From contig RKSN01000001.1 of assembly GCA_005518185.1 (NCBI GenBank), forward strand, positions 1 through 64,000: a stretch of 64,000 nt of DNA. Direction: 5' to 3'. The notes under the pieces were generated by a model. That model did no database searches. It was given only the letters and a program-made list of their open reading frames with translations, and was not told the DNA's origin. Shown in pieces: positions 43,346-51,657 of the stretch. The position numbers and the translations under genes are program-made. Origin of the DNA: Chakrabartia godavariana (GTDB lineage Bacteria; Pseudomonadota; Alphaproteobacteria; Sphingomonadales; Sphingomonadaceae). Every line of letters starts with the position of its first letter. The first letter of the stretch is position 1.

Positions 43346-44269
43346 TCAGGCTGCGACAGGTAACAGGTGCCGTTCGCCCGCGATGCGCATCATCGCCTTT
43401 TGCAGCTTTTCGAAGGCACGGACCTCGATCTGACGGACGCGTTCGCGCGACACGCCAAATTCCTGGCTAAGTTCTTCCAGCGTGCGCGGTTCATCGACCA
43501 GGCGGCGCTCGGTCAGGATCTGCTTCTCGCGGTCGGTCAGGCTCTGCATCGCCTCGATCAGAAGCGCATGGCGCTGCACGCGTTCCTCGGCGTCTGCAAC
43601 AAGCTCGTCCTGCAACGGGCCGGTGTCGACCAGAGCATCCTGCCACTGGCCTTCGCCATCCTCGTTGAGCGAGACATTGAGCGAGGTATCGCCGCCGCCC
43701 AACATCCGGCGGTTCATGCTGACCACCTCATCCTCGGTCACGCCAAGGTCGGTCGCGATCTTCCGCACGTCTTCGGGACGCAGATCACCATCCTCATAGG
43801 CGTCGAGATTCTTCTTCATCCGGCGCAGGTTGAAGAACAGCTTCTTCTGCGCAGCCGTCGTGCCGAGCTTCACAAGGCTCCACGAGCGGAGAATGAATTC
43901 CTGGATCGAGGCCTTGATCCACCACATGGCGTAGGTGGCGACGCGGAAGCCGCGATCAGCCTCAAACTTCTTCACGCCCTGCATCAGGCCGATATTGCCT
44001 TCGGCAATCAGCTCACTGACGGGCAGGCCATAGCCGCGATAGCCCATGGCGATCTTCGCCACGAGCCGCAGATGCGACGTGACGAGCTTGGCCGCCGCTT
44101 CGGTGTCCTGATGCTCCTCGAAGCGCTTGGCGAGCATATATTCCTCTTCCGCCGTCAGGATCGGGAATTTCCGGATCTCTGCCAGATAGCGGTTGAGGCC
44201 TTCCTCGCTGTTCAGCGCAGGAATGGTCACCGGGGTCTTCGACTTCATTGCCAGCGATTTGCCGGTCAT
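43346..44269 (-). CDS. rpoH: RNA polymerase heat-shock sigma factor RpoH
   Basis: A 307-residue sigma-70-family protein. Region 2.4 has RVATYAMWWIKASIQEFILR and the RpoH box is QKKLFFNLRRMKK. Region 4 with the helix-turn-helix is PRTLEELSQEFGVSRERVRQ followed by IEVRAFEKLQKAM. It directs heat-shock genes; alphaproteobacteria often carry two such factors. The ATG at 44269 has GGGAGA upstream. The gene lies 56 bp after rluD on the same strand, in an ordinary arrangement with its own promoter probably within that gap. Confidence 0.96.
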   Translation of the reverse strand: MTGKSLAMKSKTPVTIPALNSEEGLNRYLAEIRKFPILTAEEEYMLAKRFEEHQDTEAAAKLVTSHLRLVAKIAMGYRGYGLPVSELIAEGNIGLMQGVKKFEADRGFRVATYAMWWIKASIQEFILRSWSLVKLGTTAAQKKLFFNLRRMKKNLDAYEDGDLRPEDVRKIATDLGVTEDEVVSMNRRMLGGGDTSLNVSLNEDGEGQWQDALVDTGPLQDELVADAEERVQRHALLIEAMQSLTDREKQILTERRLVDEPRTLEELSQEFGVSRERVRQIEVRAFEKLQKAMMRIAGERHLLPVAA

Positions 44270-44325
44270 ATTGATCTCCCTGTCCGCAGCCCCCTCATCA
44301 AGCAGGGCTGCTTCAGACTGGTTCG

Positions 44326-45279
44326 CTATACCCGAAGGCAGCTTAACAGTTGCTGCATATCAGATGGGATGGCGCTGTGGAAAGTTAAAGCCCCCCCGGT
44401 GACCGGATGTACGAATCCGAGCCGCGCTGCATGCAGTGCCTGTCTTTCAAAGCCCAAACGCCTGAGGATGTCCCGATGTTCCGGACGGGCGCGGCCATAG
44501 ACCGGGTCGCCCAGAAGCGGGTGCCCGATCGAGGCCATGTGCACGCGCACCTGATGCGTGCGTCCGGTTTCGAGTCGGCATTCGACAAGCGCGGCCTGTT
44601 TCAGCGGCTCGACCAGCGTCCAGTGCGTGACAGCGCGCTTGCCCCGGCCTTCCCCCACAATCGCAATTTTCTTGCGGTTGGTGGCGGACCGGGCGAGCGG
44701 AGCGTCCACCGTGCCGCTGCCGGTCTTGGGCTGGCCCGCGACGATGGCGGCATAGCGCCTGTCGATGGTGTGTTTGGCGAATTGCGCGGCAAGCCCTTCA
44801 TGCGCCGGATCGGTCTTTGCGACGACCAGCAGCCCGGACGTGTCCTTGTCGATCCGGTGGACAATGCCCGGCCGTGCGACGCCGCCAATGCCCGACAGCC
44901 GTCCCTTGCAATGGTGGAGCAGCGCGTTGACCATCGTCCCGTCGAAATTGCCGGCCGCCGGATGGACGACCATGCCCGCCGGCTTGTCGACGACGAGCAA
45001 GTGATCATCCTCGAACACGATCTCAAGCGGAATGTCCTGCGCCTCATTGTGCGCCGGGGTTGGCGGCGGCACGGCGACGGCGTACACCGCCCCTTCGGTC
45101 GTCTTGGCCGCCGGATCGCGCGTCAGCGCACCGTCGCGCGTCACCTGACCGGAGGAAATCAGCGCCTTCAGCCGCTCCCGCGAATAGGTGGGCAGCAATG
45201 TCGCGAGCGCGCGGTCCAGCCGCCATCCGGCCATCTCGGCCGGGACTGTCACCTCTTCTTGGATTGCGCCTGCGCCCAT
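44326..45279 (-). CDS. rluD: Ribosomal large-subunit pseudouridine synthase RluD-type
   Basis: A 317-residue enzyme with an N-terminal S4 domain (AGWRLDRALATLLPTYSRER, LISSGQVTRDG) and a catalytic domain containing GIVHRIDKDTSGLLVVAKTD (H-R-L/I-D with the catalytic aspartate). ECRLETGRTHQVRVHMASIG and HPLLGDPVYG complete the RluA/RluD family signature. It modifies 23S rRNA uridines. I start at MGAGAIQEEVTV. Only 17 bp separate this ATG from the divergent JAMM gene, so promoters must lie inside the coding regions. Confidence 0.94.
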   Translation of the reverse strand: MGAGAIQEEVTVPAEMAGWRLDRALATLLPTYSRERLKALISSGQVTRDGALTRDPAAKTTEGAVYAVAVPPPTPAHNEAQDIPLEIVFEDDHLLVVDKPAGMVVHPAAGNFDGTMVNALLHHCKGRLSGIGGVARPGIVHRIDKDTSGLLVVAKTDPAHEGLAAQFAKHTIDRRYAAIVAGQPKTGSGTVDAPLARSATNRKKIAIVGEGRGKRAVTHWTLVEPLKQAALVECRLETGRTHQVRVHMASIGHPLLGDPVYGRARPEHRDILRRLGFERQALHAARLGFVHPVTGGALTFHSAIPSDMQQLLSCLRV

Positions 45280-45296
45280 GCGATAGCCTTGCGCCC

Positions 45297-45719
45297 ATGA
45301 CGCTCTCGATTTCAAGCGAATTGCTGACGCGCCTTCATGCGATGGCCCATGCGTCGCCCGACGCAGAGGTCTGCGGCCTGCTGCTCGGGGCGGCGGGCGT
45401 TGTCGAGGCGATCATTCCAGCCGCCAATGTCGCTGCCACCCCCGCGACCCGGTTTGAGATCGACCCCGCGGTGCTGATTGCCGCCCACCGTGCGGCACGC
45501 GACGGGGGGCAGGCGGTGATCGGCTGCTATCATTCGCACCCCGGTGGTCCGGCGCGGCCCTCGCCCGAAGATGCGCGGCAGGCGGCCGCAGACGGCCAAT
45601 ATTGGCTCATCCTCGGATCGGACGGCGCGACCGCCTGGCAGGCTGTCGCCCGGGGGGCGGTGCAGGATCGTTTCAATCCGGTGGCACTTGCTTCACCCGA
45701 CTCTGTCGGCCAAAGGTGA
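45297..45719 (+). CDS. JAMM/MPN metallopeptidase domain protein (Mov34-like)
   Basis: A 140-residue protein consisting almost entirely of a JAMM domain: EVCGLLLGAAGVVEAIIPAA and the zinc motif CYHSHPGGPARPSPEDARQA (H-x-H-x7-S-x-x-D) with the upstream glutamate. Bacterial relatives release ubiquitin-like sulfur carriers or act in cysteine or siderophore synthesis; others are unassigned. The start is ATG at 45297 by comparison with the domain. Confidence 0.88.
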   Translation: MTLSISSELLTRLHAMAHASPDAEVCGLLLGAAGVVEAIIPAANVAATPATRFEIDPAVLIAAHRAARDGGQAVIGCYHSHPGGPARPSPEDARQAAADGQYWLILGSDGATAWQAVARGAVQDRFNPVALASPDSVGQR

Positions 45720-45754
45720 GCGCAGCGCCGGTTTCGCGCCATTTTGGGGATCGC

Positions 45755-46399
45755 ATGATGAAGGTTGATGCTGTCGAATTCGCCAGTCTGCTCTGTTCGC
45801 GGCTGTGCCACGACCTGCTGAGCCCGGTCGGCTCGATCAACAATGGCATCGAATTGCTGGCCATCGAAAATGACGCCGACATGCGCCAGCAATGTCTCGA
45901 TTTGCTCTCGGAAAGCGCGCGGACGTCGGCCAACAAGCTGAAGTTCTTCCGTCTGGCCTTTGGGGCGGCGGGCGGCTTTGGCGACAAGGTCGACGTGCGA
46001 GAGGCGCAGCAGGCGATTGAGGGGCTGTTTGCGGCCAACAAGCGGCTCGACCTCGGCTGGATGGTGGCTGAACCCATGCTCGCCAAACCGGCGATCAAGG
46101 TGCTGCTCAATCTTGCGATGATTGCGGGCGACACGCTGGTGCGCGGCGGCAGGCTCGATGTGGGCGCCGAAATCCATCTCGACCGGACCGAGATTGCGGT
46201 GCGGGCAACGAGCGAGCGCCTGATCCTCGATGACAACATCCGCAAGGCGCTGACCGGGCAACTGCCGGAATCGGAGCTGACCCCGCGCGTCGCGGCTGCG
46301 TGGATGGCGCATCAGATCGCCACGCAGTCGGGCGGCGAGATCCAGGTTTCCGAGCCCGATCAACCGTTTCTGCTCTTCGGGGCAACGCTGATCGGCTGA
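45755..46399 (+). CDS. chpT: Histidine phosphotransferase ChpT-like
   Basis: 214 residues. The N-terminal helical pair carries the phospho-accepting histidine in FASLLCSRLCHDLLSPVGSI. A degenerate HATPase-like C-terminal domain (PAIKVLLNLAMIAGDTLVRG, TPRVAAAWMAHQIATQSGGE) lacks ATP-binding glycine loops. This two-domain dimer is the ChpT fold: in Caulobacter it passes phosphate from CckA to CtrA and CpdR. Two in-frame ATGs (45755, 45758) follow GGGGA. Here it sits directly before a CheA-like kinase and a receiver, so it may serve a local phosphorelay as well. Confidence 0.88.
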   Translation: MMKVDAVEFASLLCSRLCHDLLSPVGSINNGIELLAIENDADMRQQCLDLLSESARTSANKLKFFRLAFGAAGGFGDKVDVREAQQAIEGLFAANKRLDLGWMVAEPMLAKPAIKVLLNLAMIAGDTLVRGGRLDVGAEIHLDRTEIAVRATSERLILDDNIRKALTGQLPESELTPRVAAAWMAHQIATQSGGEIQVSEPDQPFLLFGATLIG

Positions 46400-46462
46400 G
46401 GCCGACAATCGGAAATTAACCGTCTTCGCCTATCAGCCACGGCTTCTATCGAGGCTTGGCGG

Positions 46463-47626
46463 ATGACGGACCTGTTCGGCGAATTCGTGGCGGATGTGCG
46501 CGAGGGGTTTGAGCGCGCGTCGCCCGCGCTTGCCCGATGGGTCGCCGATCCCGCCGACCGCGCGGCGCTCGATGCGGTGTTCCGGTTCGTCCACACTGTG
46601 CGCGGCAATGCCGGTTTCCTTGATCTCGAACGCTTTGAGCGGCTGTGCGACGGTGCCGAGCGGGGTCTGGCGCGCATCCGGGATGGGCAGGAGCCGCCTG
46701 CGTCGGACTTCGTCGCCGGGGTGGCCGCACTGGTCGAGCGGCTGGGCGTGCTTGCCGATGCGGTGGAGGCCGGGATCGGCCTGTCGGACAAGGATGAGCC
46801 CGACATGGTCCGCGCGCTGGGCTTTGAACCGATTGACCGGCGGCGCGACGACAAGCCGGGGACGCCGCCGCTCCAGCGCCGCACCCGCACGGTGCGCATT
46901 CCCGCCGAACAGTTCGAACTGCTGGCGACCAGCATGGAGGAGGTGGAGGCGGGGCAGCGCGAGCTGCTTGAGCTCGTCGCGCTCCTCGAACCGAACAGCC
47001 CGATGCTGCCCGCGATCACCGACCTGTCGACGCGCATTGCGGCCATGGCCCGCGCGCTGACGGCGAGCAGCCAGCAGCCGCTGGAACGGCTCTTTGCCGG
47101 ACTTGGCGCCATCGTCGGGCAGGCGGCCGCCTCCTGCGGGAAGGATGTCCGGCTCGAGCTGGGGGGCGGCGCCATCATGTTCGACCGGGAGGTCATTGAC
47201 GGCCTGCGCGATCCGTTGCTCCACGTGGTCCGCAACGCGCTGGCTCATGGCATTGAAGACCCCGAGTTGCGGCGACAGCTTGGCAAGCCTGCCCAGGGGA
47301 CGATCCGCGTTGTCGCCAGCGTTGCGGGCGAGCACCTTGTGCTGGACGTCAGCGATGACGGTGCGGGGCTTGACGAGGCCGCCTTGCGCGCGGCGGGCCA
47401 TAAGCAGGGTCTGGTCGGCCTGCCACTTACGGACCTTTTGCAAAGCCCGGGGATCAGCACCGCGCGTGAGGTGACGCCCCTGTCGGGACGGGGCGTGGGG
47501 CTCGATGCCGTGGCGCAGCGGATCGGCCTTTTGGGCGGGTCGGTGGACTATGTCTCGTGCCCAGGTGGCGGGCTGACCGTCACCCTGCGCGCGCCCACGC
47601 GGCGCAAGGCGGCCCATGCCGCGTAG
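46463..47626 (+). CDS. CheA-like histidine kinase without CheW domain
   Basis: 387 residues. The N-terminal Hpt domain has the phosphohistidine in FVHTVRGNAGFLDLERFERL (about residue 44). A CheA-type dimerisation helix pair follows (IPAEQFELLATSMEEVEAGQ). The HATPase domain has LLHVVRNALAHGIEDPELRR (N box), VLDVSDDGAGLDEAALRAAG (G1) and LSGRGVGLDAVAQRIGLLGG (G2). It ends at the HATPase; the CheW-like P5 domain is missing, so it cannot dock to chemoreceptors in the usual way. It overlaps the receiver gene by 11 bp. Confidence 0.9.
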   Translation: MTDLFGEFVADVREGFERASPALARWVADPADRAALDAVFRFVHTVRGNAGFLDLERFERLCDGAERGLARIRDGQEPPASDFVAGVAALVERLGVLADAVEAGIGLSDKDEPDMVRALGFEPIDRRRDDKPGTPPLQRRTRTVRIPAEQFELLATSMEEVEAGQRELLELVALLEPNSPMLPAITDLSTRIAAMARALTASSQQPLERLFAGLGAIVGQAAASCGKDVRLELGGGAIMFDREVIDGLRDPLLHVVRNALAHGIEDPELRRQLGKPAQGTIRVVASVAGEHLVLDVSDDGAGLDEAALRAAGHKQGLVGLPLTDLLQSPGISTAREVTPLSGRGVGLDAVAQRIGLLGGSVDYVSCPGGGLTVTLRAPTRRKAAHAA

Positions 47627-47984
47627 TGCCCTGATCGTCGATGACAGCCGGCTGATCCGCGCCATTGTGCGCAACATGCTGGAGCCGATGGGCTTTGACG
47701 TGTCCGACGCCGCGTCGGGGCAGGAGGCGCTGCTGCAATGCGCGGCAAAGTCCCCCGCGCTCATCGTGCTCGACTGGTGGATGGACGACATGAGCGGGCC
47801 GGAGGTCGCCGCCGCCATCCGCGCGCGACAGGACGCGCCGCAGCCCTATATCCTCTTATGCTCCACCGAGACGCGCGTTGCGGAGATCCGCAGGGCGATG
47901 CGGGCGGGGGTGAATTCCTATCTGCTCAAGCCGTTTGACCGGGACAGGCTCGCCCGGAGGCTGCAAAGATTTGGCTTCCTCTGA
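47616..47984 (+). CDS. Single-domain response regulator (CheY-like)
   Basis: A 122-residue receiver domain: N-terminal acidic pair SALIVDDSRLIRAIVRNMLE, phospho-acceptor aspartate in ALIVLDWWMDDMSGPEVAAA, threonine switch in YILLCSTETRVAEI, and lysine in GVNSYLLKPFDRDRLA. It has no output domain. Its start overlaps the end of the CheA-like gene, so it is the cognate receiver or phosphate sink of the ChpT/CheA-like cluster. Confidence 0.93.
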   Translation: MPRSALIVDDSRLIRAIVRNMLEPMGFDVSDAASGQEALLQCAAKSPALIVLDWWMDDMSGPEVAAAIRARQDAPQPYILLCSTETRVAEIRRAMRAGVNSYLLKPFDRDRLARRLQRFGFL

Positions 47985-48005
47985 CAGGCGCTCTATGGCC
48001 GGAGC

Positions 48006-48902
48006 ATGACTGCGCATCCGGTTCACAAGTTCGGCGGCTATGACGTGCTCGTCGCGGTGGCGATGAACGTGATGTGGGGGCTGAACCTGATCGCGGTGAA
48101 GATGGGCGTGGACCTGATCCAGCCGCTCACCGCCGCGTGGCTGCGGCAGGTCATGGTGCTGCTCATCTGCCTGCCCGCGCTGCGCCTGATCGACGGAAAG
48201 ATGCGCGAACTGCTGACGTTGGGCGCGCTGTCGGGCGCGCTCTTCTACATCATCGTCAACATCTCGATGGCGGTCTCCACCAATGTCAGTGCGCTGGCGA
48301 TTGCGGGCCAGTTGGGTGCGCCCTTCTCGCTGATCCTCGCGGTGATCTTTCTGGGGGAGAAGGTGCACAAATACCGGATCGCCGGCATGGCGCTCGCCTT
48401 TTCGGGCGTCGTCATGATCGTGTTCGATCCCCATGCCGTTGATGAGCGTCTCGGCCTTGGGCTGACGGCTGCGGCGAGCCTTGTCTGGGCGATCTGCTCG
48501 CTGATCCAGCGGCGGCTGGTCGGCGTTCCCGTGCTCACCATCTATGCCTGGGTCGGCCTCATGGGCACGATCCTGCTTGGTCCCATCGCGTTTTTTGCCG
48601 AGCCGGCGGCCTTTGCGCATCTGCCCCATCTGCCGCTGTCCACGTTAGGCTGGGTGCTGTTTTCCGCGCTCGGGTCCACCGTCATCGGGCAGGGCGCCAT
48701 GAGCATCCTCCTGCAACGCCACCCGGTCAGCACCGTCGTGCCGCTGACGCTGCCGACGCCGGTCATCTCGGTCATCGCCGCGTCCTACTGGTTCGGGACG
48801 AAGATGACCCCGGTGATGATTGCAGGCGGTGTCGTGGTGCTGATCGGGGTTGCCATCGTCACGCTGCGTACGGCCCGCGCCGCAGAACATCGACAGGATT
48901 GA
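48006..48902 (+). CDS. EamA/DMT family transporter
   Basis: A 298-residue membrane protein with ten predicted helices in two EamA repeats (AMNVMWGLNLIAVKMGVDLI ... LAVIFLGEKVHKYRIAGMAL; second repeat SLVWAICSLIQRRLVGVPVL ... SVIAASYWFGTKMTPVMIAG). Drug/metabolite exporters of this type move amino acids, purines or other small molecules; the substrate is unknown. It starts 21 bp after the receiver gene and is followed by the amidase gene within 10 bp. Confidence 0.9.
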   Translation: MTAHPVHKFGGYDVLVAVAMNVMWGLNLIAVKMGVDLIQPLTAAWLRQVMVLLICLPALRLIDGKMRELLTLGALSGALFYIIVNISMAVSTNVSALAIAGQLGAPFSLILAVIFLGEKVHKYRIAGMALAFSGVVMIVFDPHAVDERLGLGLTAAASLVWAICSLIQRRLVGVPVLTIYAWVGLMGTILLGPIAFFAEPAAFAHLPHLPLSTLGWVLFSALGSTVIGQGAMSILLQRHPVSTVVPLTLPTPVISVIAASYWFGTKMTPVMIAGGVVVLIGVAIVTLRTARAAEHRQD

Positions 48903-48907
48903 CGTGT

Positions 48908-49594
48908 ATGGAGTTCATCGAAACACCTTCCCCCAATTTCGATGAGCGCGCGCTCCCCGTATCGATGGTGGTGCTCCACTATACCGGGATGCTGGATGGC
49001 GCGTCGGCCATTGCCCGGCTGGCGGATGCCGAGGCCAAGGTGTCCGCGCATTATGTCGTTGCCGAAGACGGGCAGGTCGTCCGCATGGTCGATGAGGACA
49101 AGCGCGCCTGGCATGCCGGCCGGTCCTGGTGGCGCGGCATTTCCGACGTCAACTCCGCGAGCATCGGCATCGAGATCGTCAATCCGGGGCATGAGTTCGG
49201 CTATCGCCCCTTTCCGGAAGCGCAGATCGACTCGGTCATCCAGCTTCTGGGCGGGATCGTCGACCGGCACCGGATCACGCGCGGCAATGTCGTCGGGCAC
49301 AGCGATGTGGCGCCCGCGCGCAAGGAAGATCCGGGCGAACTTTTTCCCTGGTATCGCCTCGCCCGGCTCCGCCTCGCGCTGCCGCGGCCGACGAAGAATC
49401 TGATGGACCCGCACTGGTCCGATGCCGGGTTTCTCCTCGCGCTCGAACGTTTCGGCTATGACGTGACCGATGGTGTCGCCGCCGTCCGCGCCTTTCAGCG
49501 CCGCTTCCGCCCGGAGATGATCGACGGGATCATCGACGGGGAATGCCGGGCGATCCTGCTCGCCTTGCTGCTGCCCAAACCGACGGGCGATTGA
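48908..49594 (+). CDS. N-acetylmuramoyl-L-alanine amidase (AmiD/AmpD-like) with peptidoglycan-binding tail
   Basis: 228 residues. The amidase_2 domain has VVLHYTGMLDGASAIARLAD (first zinc His), SAHYVVAEDGQVVRMVDEDK, AWHAGRSWWRGISDVNSASI, and VVGHSDVAPARKEDPGELFP with the second His and the Asp ligand. The C-terminal 70 residues (VTDGVAAVRAFQRRFRPEMI) form a PG_binding_1 domain. No signal peptide is visible, so it is cytoplasmic like AmpD unless exported otherwise; cell-wall fragment recycling is the likely role. I start at ATG 48908, two codons inside an upstream TTG. Confidence 0.92.
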   Translation: MEFIETPSPNFDERALPVSMVVLHYTGMLDGASAIARLADAEAKVSAHYVVAEDGQVVRMVDEDKRAWHAGRSWWRGISDVNSASIGIEIVNPGHEFGYRPFPEAQIDSVIQLLGGIVDRHRITRGNVVGHSDVAPARKEDPGELFPWYRLARLRLALPRPTKNLMDPHWSDAGFLLALERFGYDVTDGVAAVRAFQRRFRPEMIDGIIDGECRAILLALLLPKPTGD

Positions 49595-49610
49595 GGCGGC
49601 AAGCGCCGTG

Positions 49611-49702
49611 CCGTTCATCCTGAGCCTGTCGCAGGATCGTCCCATTTCTTCTCAATGAGATGACCAGAAAGAACCGCCTTTCGACAGGCTGAGGGCGAGC
49701 GG
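49611..49702. repeat. Sphingomonad-type inverted repeat
   Basis: CCGTTCATCCTGAGCCTGTC at the left and TTTCGACAGGCTGAGGGCGA at the right are the two arms of the same element as at 31833, with slightly diverged arms. It lies directly downstream of the amidase gene. Confidence 0.8.
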
Positions 49703-49809
49703 CGTCAGGGGCCCCCCTTTGCCATCCGCCCCACATGCCCCTTTCAAAGTAGGATTTGTTCTGATCTATCCTTGCAGGCGGTGGGTGCCGCATCTGCAGA
49801 GAGGGCGGC

Positions 49810-50670
49810 ATGGCGATCAGCTTCCAGATCATTCGCGAAGGCAGGGACTATTGGGCAACGGCGGATGGCGGTCCGCGCTTTTTCGTCGGTCGACAGGTGA
49901 CGTATCAGGGGCGCGTCGGGCTCACCAACGTCTTTCCCGGCACGCCGCTTCCACGCCTCGACTATGATCCCCAGAACTATGCGGAACGTTTCGGCTTTTG
50001 GGCGGCCCTCATCAACCCGACGGCGGGGTGTGAGGGGCGGAATTTCCTGACGCTCAACAGCTATGACCGTGCCGGCTTCACCTTCGGCTTTGGACAATTT
50101 GCCGCGCATGTCCCTGACGGGGATTTCGTCCGCTGGTTCCATGCGATGCTCGCATTGCCCGAAGCGCAGGCCTATTTTCCGGACCTGTCGATCATCGGCG
50201 GGCGCGTCCATGCGGCGGGTGTCGGTTCGCTTGAATCGGCGGGGTCGACATCCGCGCTGATGGCCTGGCTCAATCCGATGCCGCGCGCGGTCGACACCGC
50301 CGAAGTGCTGACAGCTGCCCGGTTGATCCATTGGACTGCAACGCACCGGCCCGCGCGCCTCGCCCAGATTGCGCAGATGATTGCGAGATTTCGCGGCTAT
50401 ATGACCAATGCCGATCGGCGCGGTCTGATCGAGGGGCGGACGGCGGCGCAATGCTGCGTGATCGCCGACCTGTTCCACCATGGGCGGGGCGGGCGCACCG
50501 TCTGGGCGTCCGTTGCAAAGGCGTTGGCCGCCGCTGATCCGCTCGACGCCTTGATCGCGATTGGCGCTGCGCAATGGGCCGAGCGCACGGCGACGCTGCG
50601 CCGCGAAATTCTGGCCATGCCGGACCTGCACAAGCGGCGCTGGTCGCGTGCCGCCGGGGACTTCGTCTGA
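49810..50670 (+). CDS. Conserved hypothetical protein, possible cell-wall lytic fold
   Basis: A 286-residue protein I do not recognise. The N-terminus FQIIREGRDYWATADGGPRF is followed by a glutamate-containing segment AGCEGRNFLTLNSYDRAGFT and FGFGQFAAHVPDGDFVRWFH. The E...N-S-Y-D-x-A-G...T-F-G-F-G-Q-F arrangement recalls lysozyme-like glycosidases, where a catalytic Glu precedes a T-x-G-x-G strand, but this is only a visual similarity. The C-terminal half is helical. It has no signal peptide. It follows the amidase gene, with an inverted repeat between, which is weakly consistent with a wall-related function. Confidence 0.6.
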   Translation: MAISFQIIREGRDYWATADGGPRFFVGRQVTYQGRVGLTNVFPGTPLPRLDYDPQNYAERFGFWAALINPTAGCEGRNFLTLNSYDRAGFTFGFGQFAAHVPDGDFVRWFHAMLALPEAQAYFPDLSIIGGRVHAAGVGSLESAGSTSALMAWLNPMPRAVDTAEVLTAARLIHWTATHRPARLAQIAQMIARFRGYMTNADRRGLIEGRTAAQCCVIADLFHHGRGGRTVWASVAKALAAADPLDALIAIGAAQWAERTATLRREILAMPDLHKRRWSRAAGDFV

Positions 50671-50674
50671 CGCG

Positions 50675-51556
50675 TCAGCCGACCATCTTGACGGTGCCGC
50701 GGCCTGCCTGCTTGGCCTTGTAGAGCGCCTGGTCCGCCTTGGAGAGCATGACGCCGATATCATAATCGGGGCCAATGGCGGCGACCCCGGCGGAAAAGTT
50801 CACATGGCCCACCGGGCGTCCGGTCTGCCGGTCGACAATGCGCCGCTCTGCCAGATCTTCCCGTGCCTGTTCCGTCAGATCGCGGGCCTGCCGTGCGGTC
50901 TTGCCCTCAAACAGGATGACGAATTCGGCGCCCTCATGGCGGGACACTTTGCCCCGCTTGTCGATGGCATCGTCCAGGACAGTGCCGATGAAGGTCAGCA
51001 CCCGATCCCCGGTCGCCGGGCCGTGAATGTCGTTGATGACCTTGAAATTGTCGATGTCGCAAAAGGCGATGGAGAGCGGCGTGTTGTAGATGCGGGCGCG
51101 TTCGGCGGCAGAGCCGAGCTCGCGTTCAAAGGCGCGGCGGTTGGTCAGGCCGGTCAGCTGGTCGGTCTCGGCGCGGGCCTTTTCCTGCTGGAGATTGCCC
51201 TGCAGCAGGCCGACGGCTTCGGTGCGCGCGCGCAGTTCCCCTTCGACCTTGCGGGTCTTTTCCACCATCTCGCGCGTCAGCGTGACAAGCTTGGCGAGGC
51301 TTTCGGCGGTCTTCTCCGGGTCGGCCAGAAGGGCACTGCCTTCCTCCAGCGAGGTCGAGAAATGTGCGGCATCGGCGCCGGACTTTTGCATCAGGCCTTC
51401 GACGGCGCGCAGATGTTCTTCCACGCTTGCAGCGATGGCCGACAGATGTTCGGCGGAAATGCGGTCCGTCTCCGCCTTGCCTGCCTCATAGGCAAGATAG
51501 GACTTGCGCGGGGCGCGGCTTTCTTCGCCGCCGCCGAAAATCTTTTCCCAGAACAT
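50675..51556 (-). CDS. GGDEF-domain protein with degenerate signature
   Basis: 293 residues. An N-terminal helical, probably coiled-coil sensor of about 120 residues precedes a complete GGDEF-type domain: DQLTGLTNRRAFERELGSAA, IAFCDIDNFKVINDIHGPAT and LSKADQALYKAKQAGRGTVK. The signature itself reads EGAEF in GKVSRHEGAEFVIL, where GG[D/E]EF is expected: the first Gly is Glu and the acidic third residue is Ala. Diguanylate cyclase activity is therefore doubtful; it may be a c-di-GMP receptor or inactive scaffold. Start at MFWEKIF with AGGTGGG upstream. Confidence 0.85.
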   Translation of the reverse strand: MFWEKIFGGGEESRAPRKSYLAYEAGKAETDRISAEHLSAIAASVEEHLRAVEGLMQKSGADAAHFSTSLEEGSALLADPEKTAESLAKLVTLTREMVEKTRKVEGELRARTEAVGLLQGNLQQEKARAETDQLTGLTNRRAFERELGSAAERARIYNTPLSIAFCDIDNFKVINDIHGPATGDRVLTFIGTVLDDAIDKRGKVSRHEGAEFVILFEGKTARQARDLTEQAREDLAERRIVDRQTGRPVGHVNFSAGVAAIGPDYDIGVMLSKADQALYKAKQAGRGTVKMVG

Positions 51557-51622
51557 CAGACCCACCTGCATTCGAACGTGCCACAGTTAACGGCCTGTTA
51601 TTTCAGAGGTTTAGCCCGACGA

Positions 51623-51651
51623 TTGCGTTGGGGACGCCGCGTCCCTAAATG
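51623..51651 (+). promoter_or_regulatory. Candidate rnpB promoter with palindromic spacer
   Basis: TTGCGT (51623-51628) and TAAATG (51646-51651) are 17 bp apart and place transcription start just before the RNase P RNA 5' end. The spacer contains GGGACGC-C-GCGTCCC, a perfect 7-bp inverted repeat. Confidence 0.5.
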
Positions 51652-51657
51652 GCGGGT

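Noticed and set aside
46463-47984. Chemotaxis operon
   Set aside because: The CheA-like protein lacks the CheW-binding domain, and there is no cheW, cheR, cheB or receptor gene. Only a general phosphorelay is supported.
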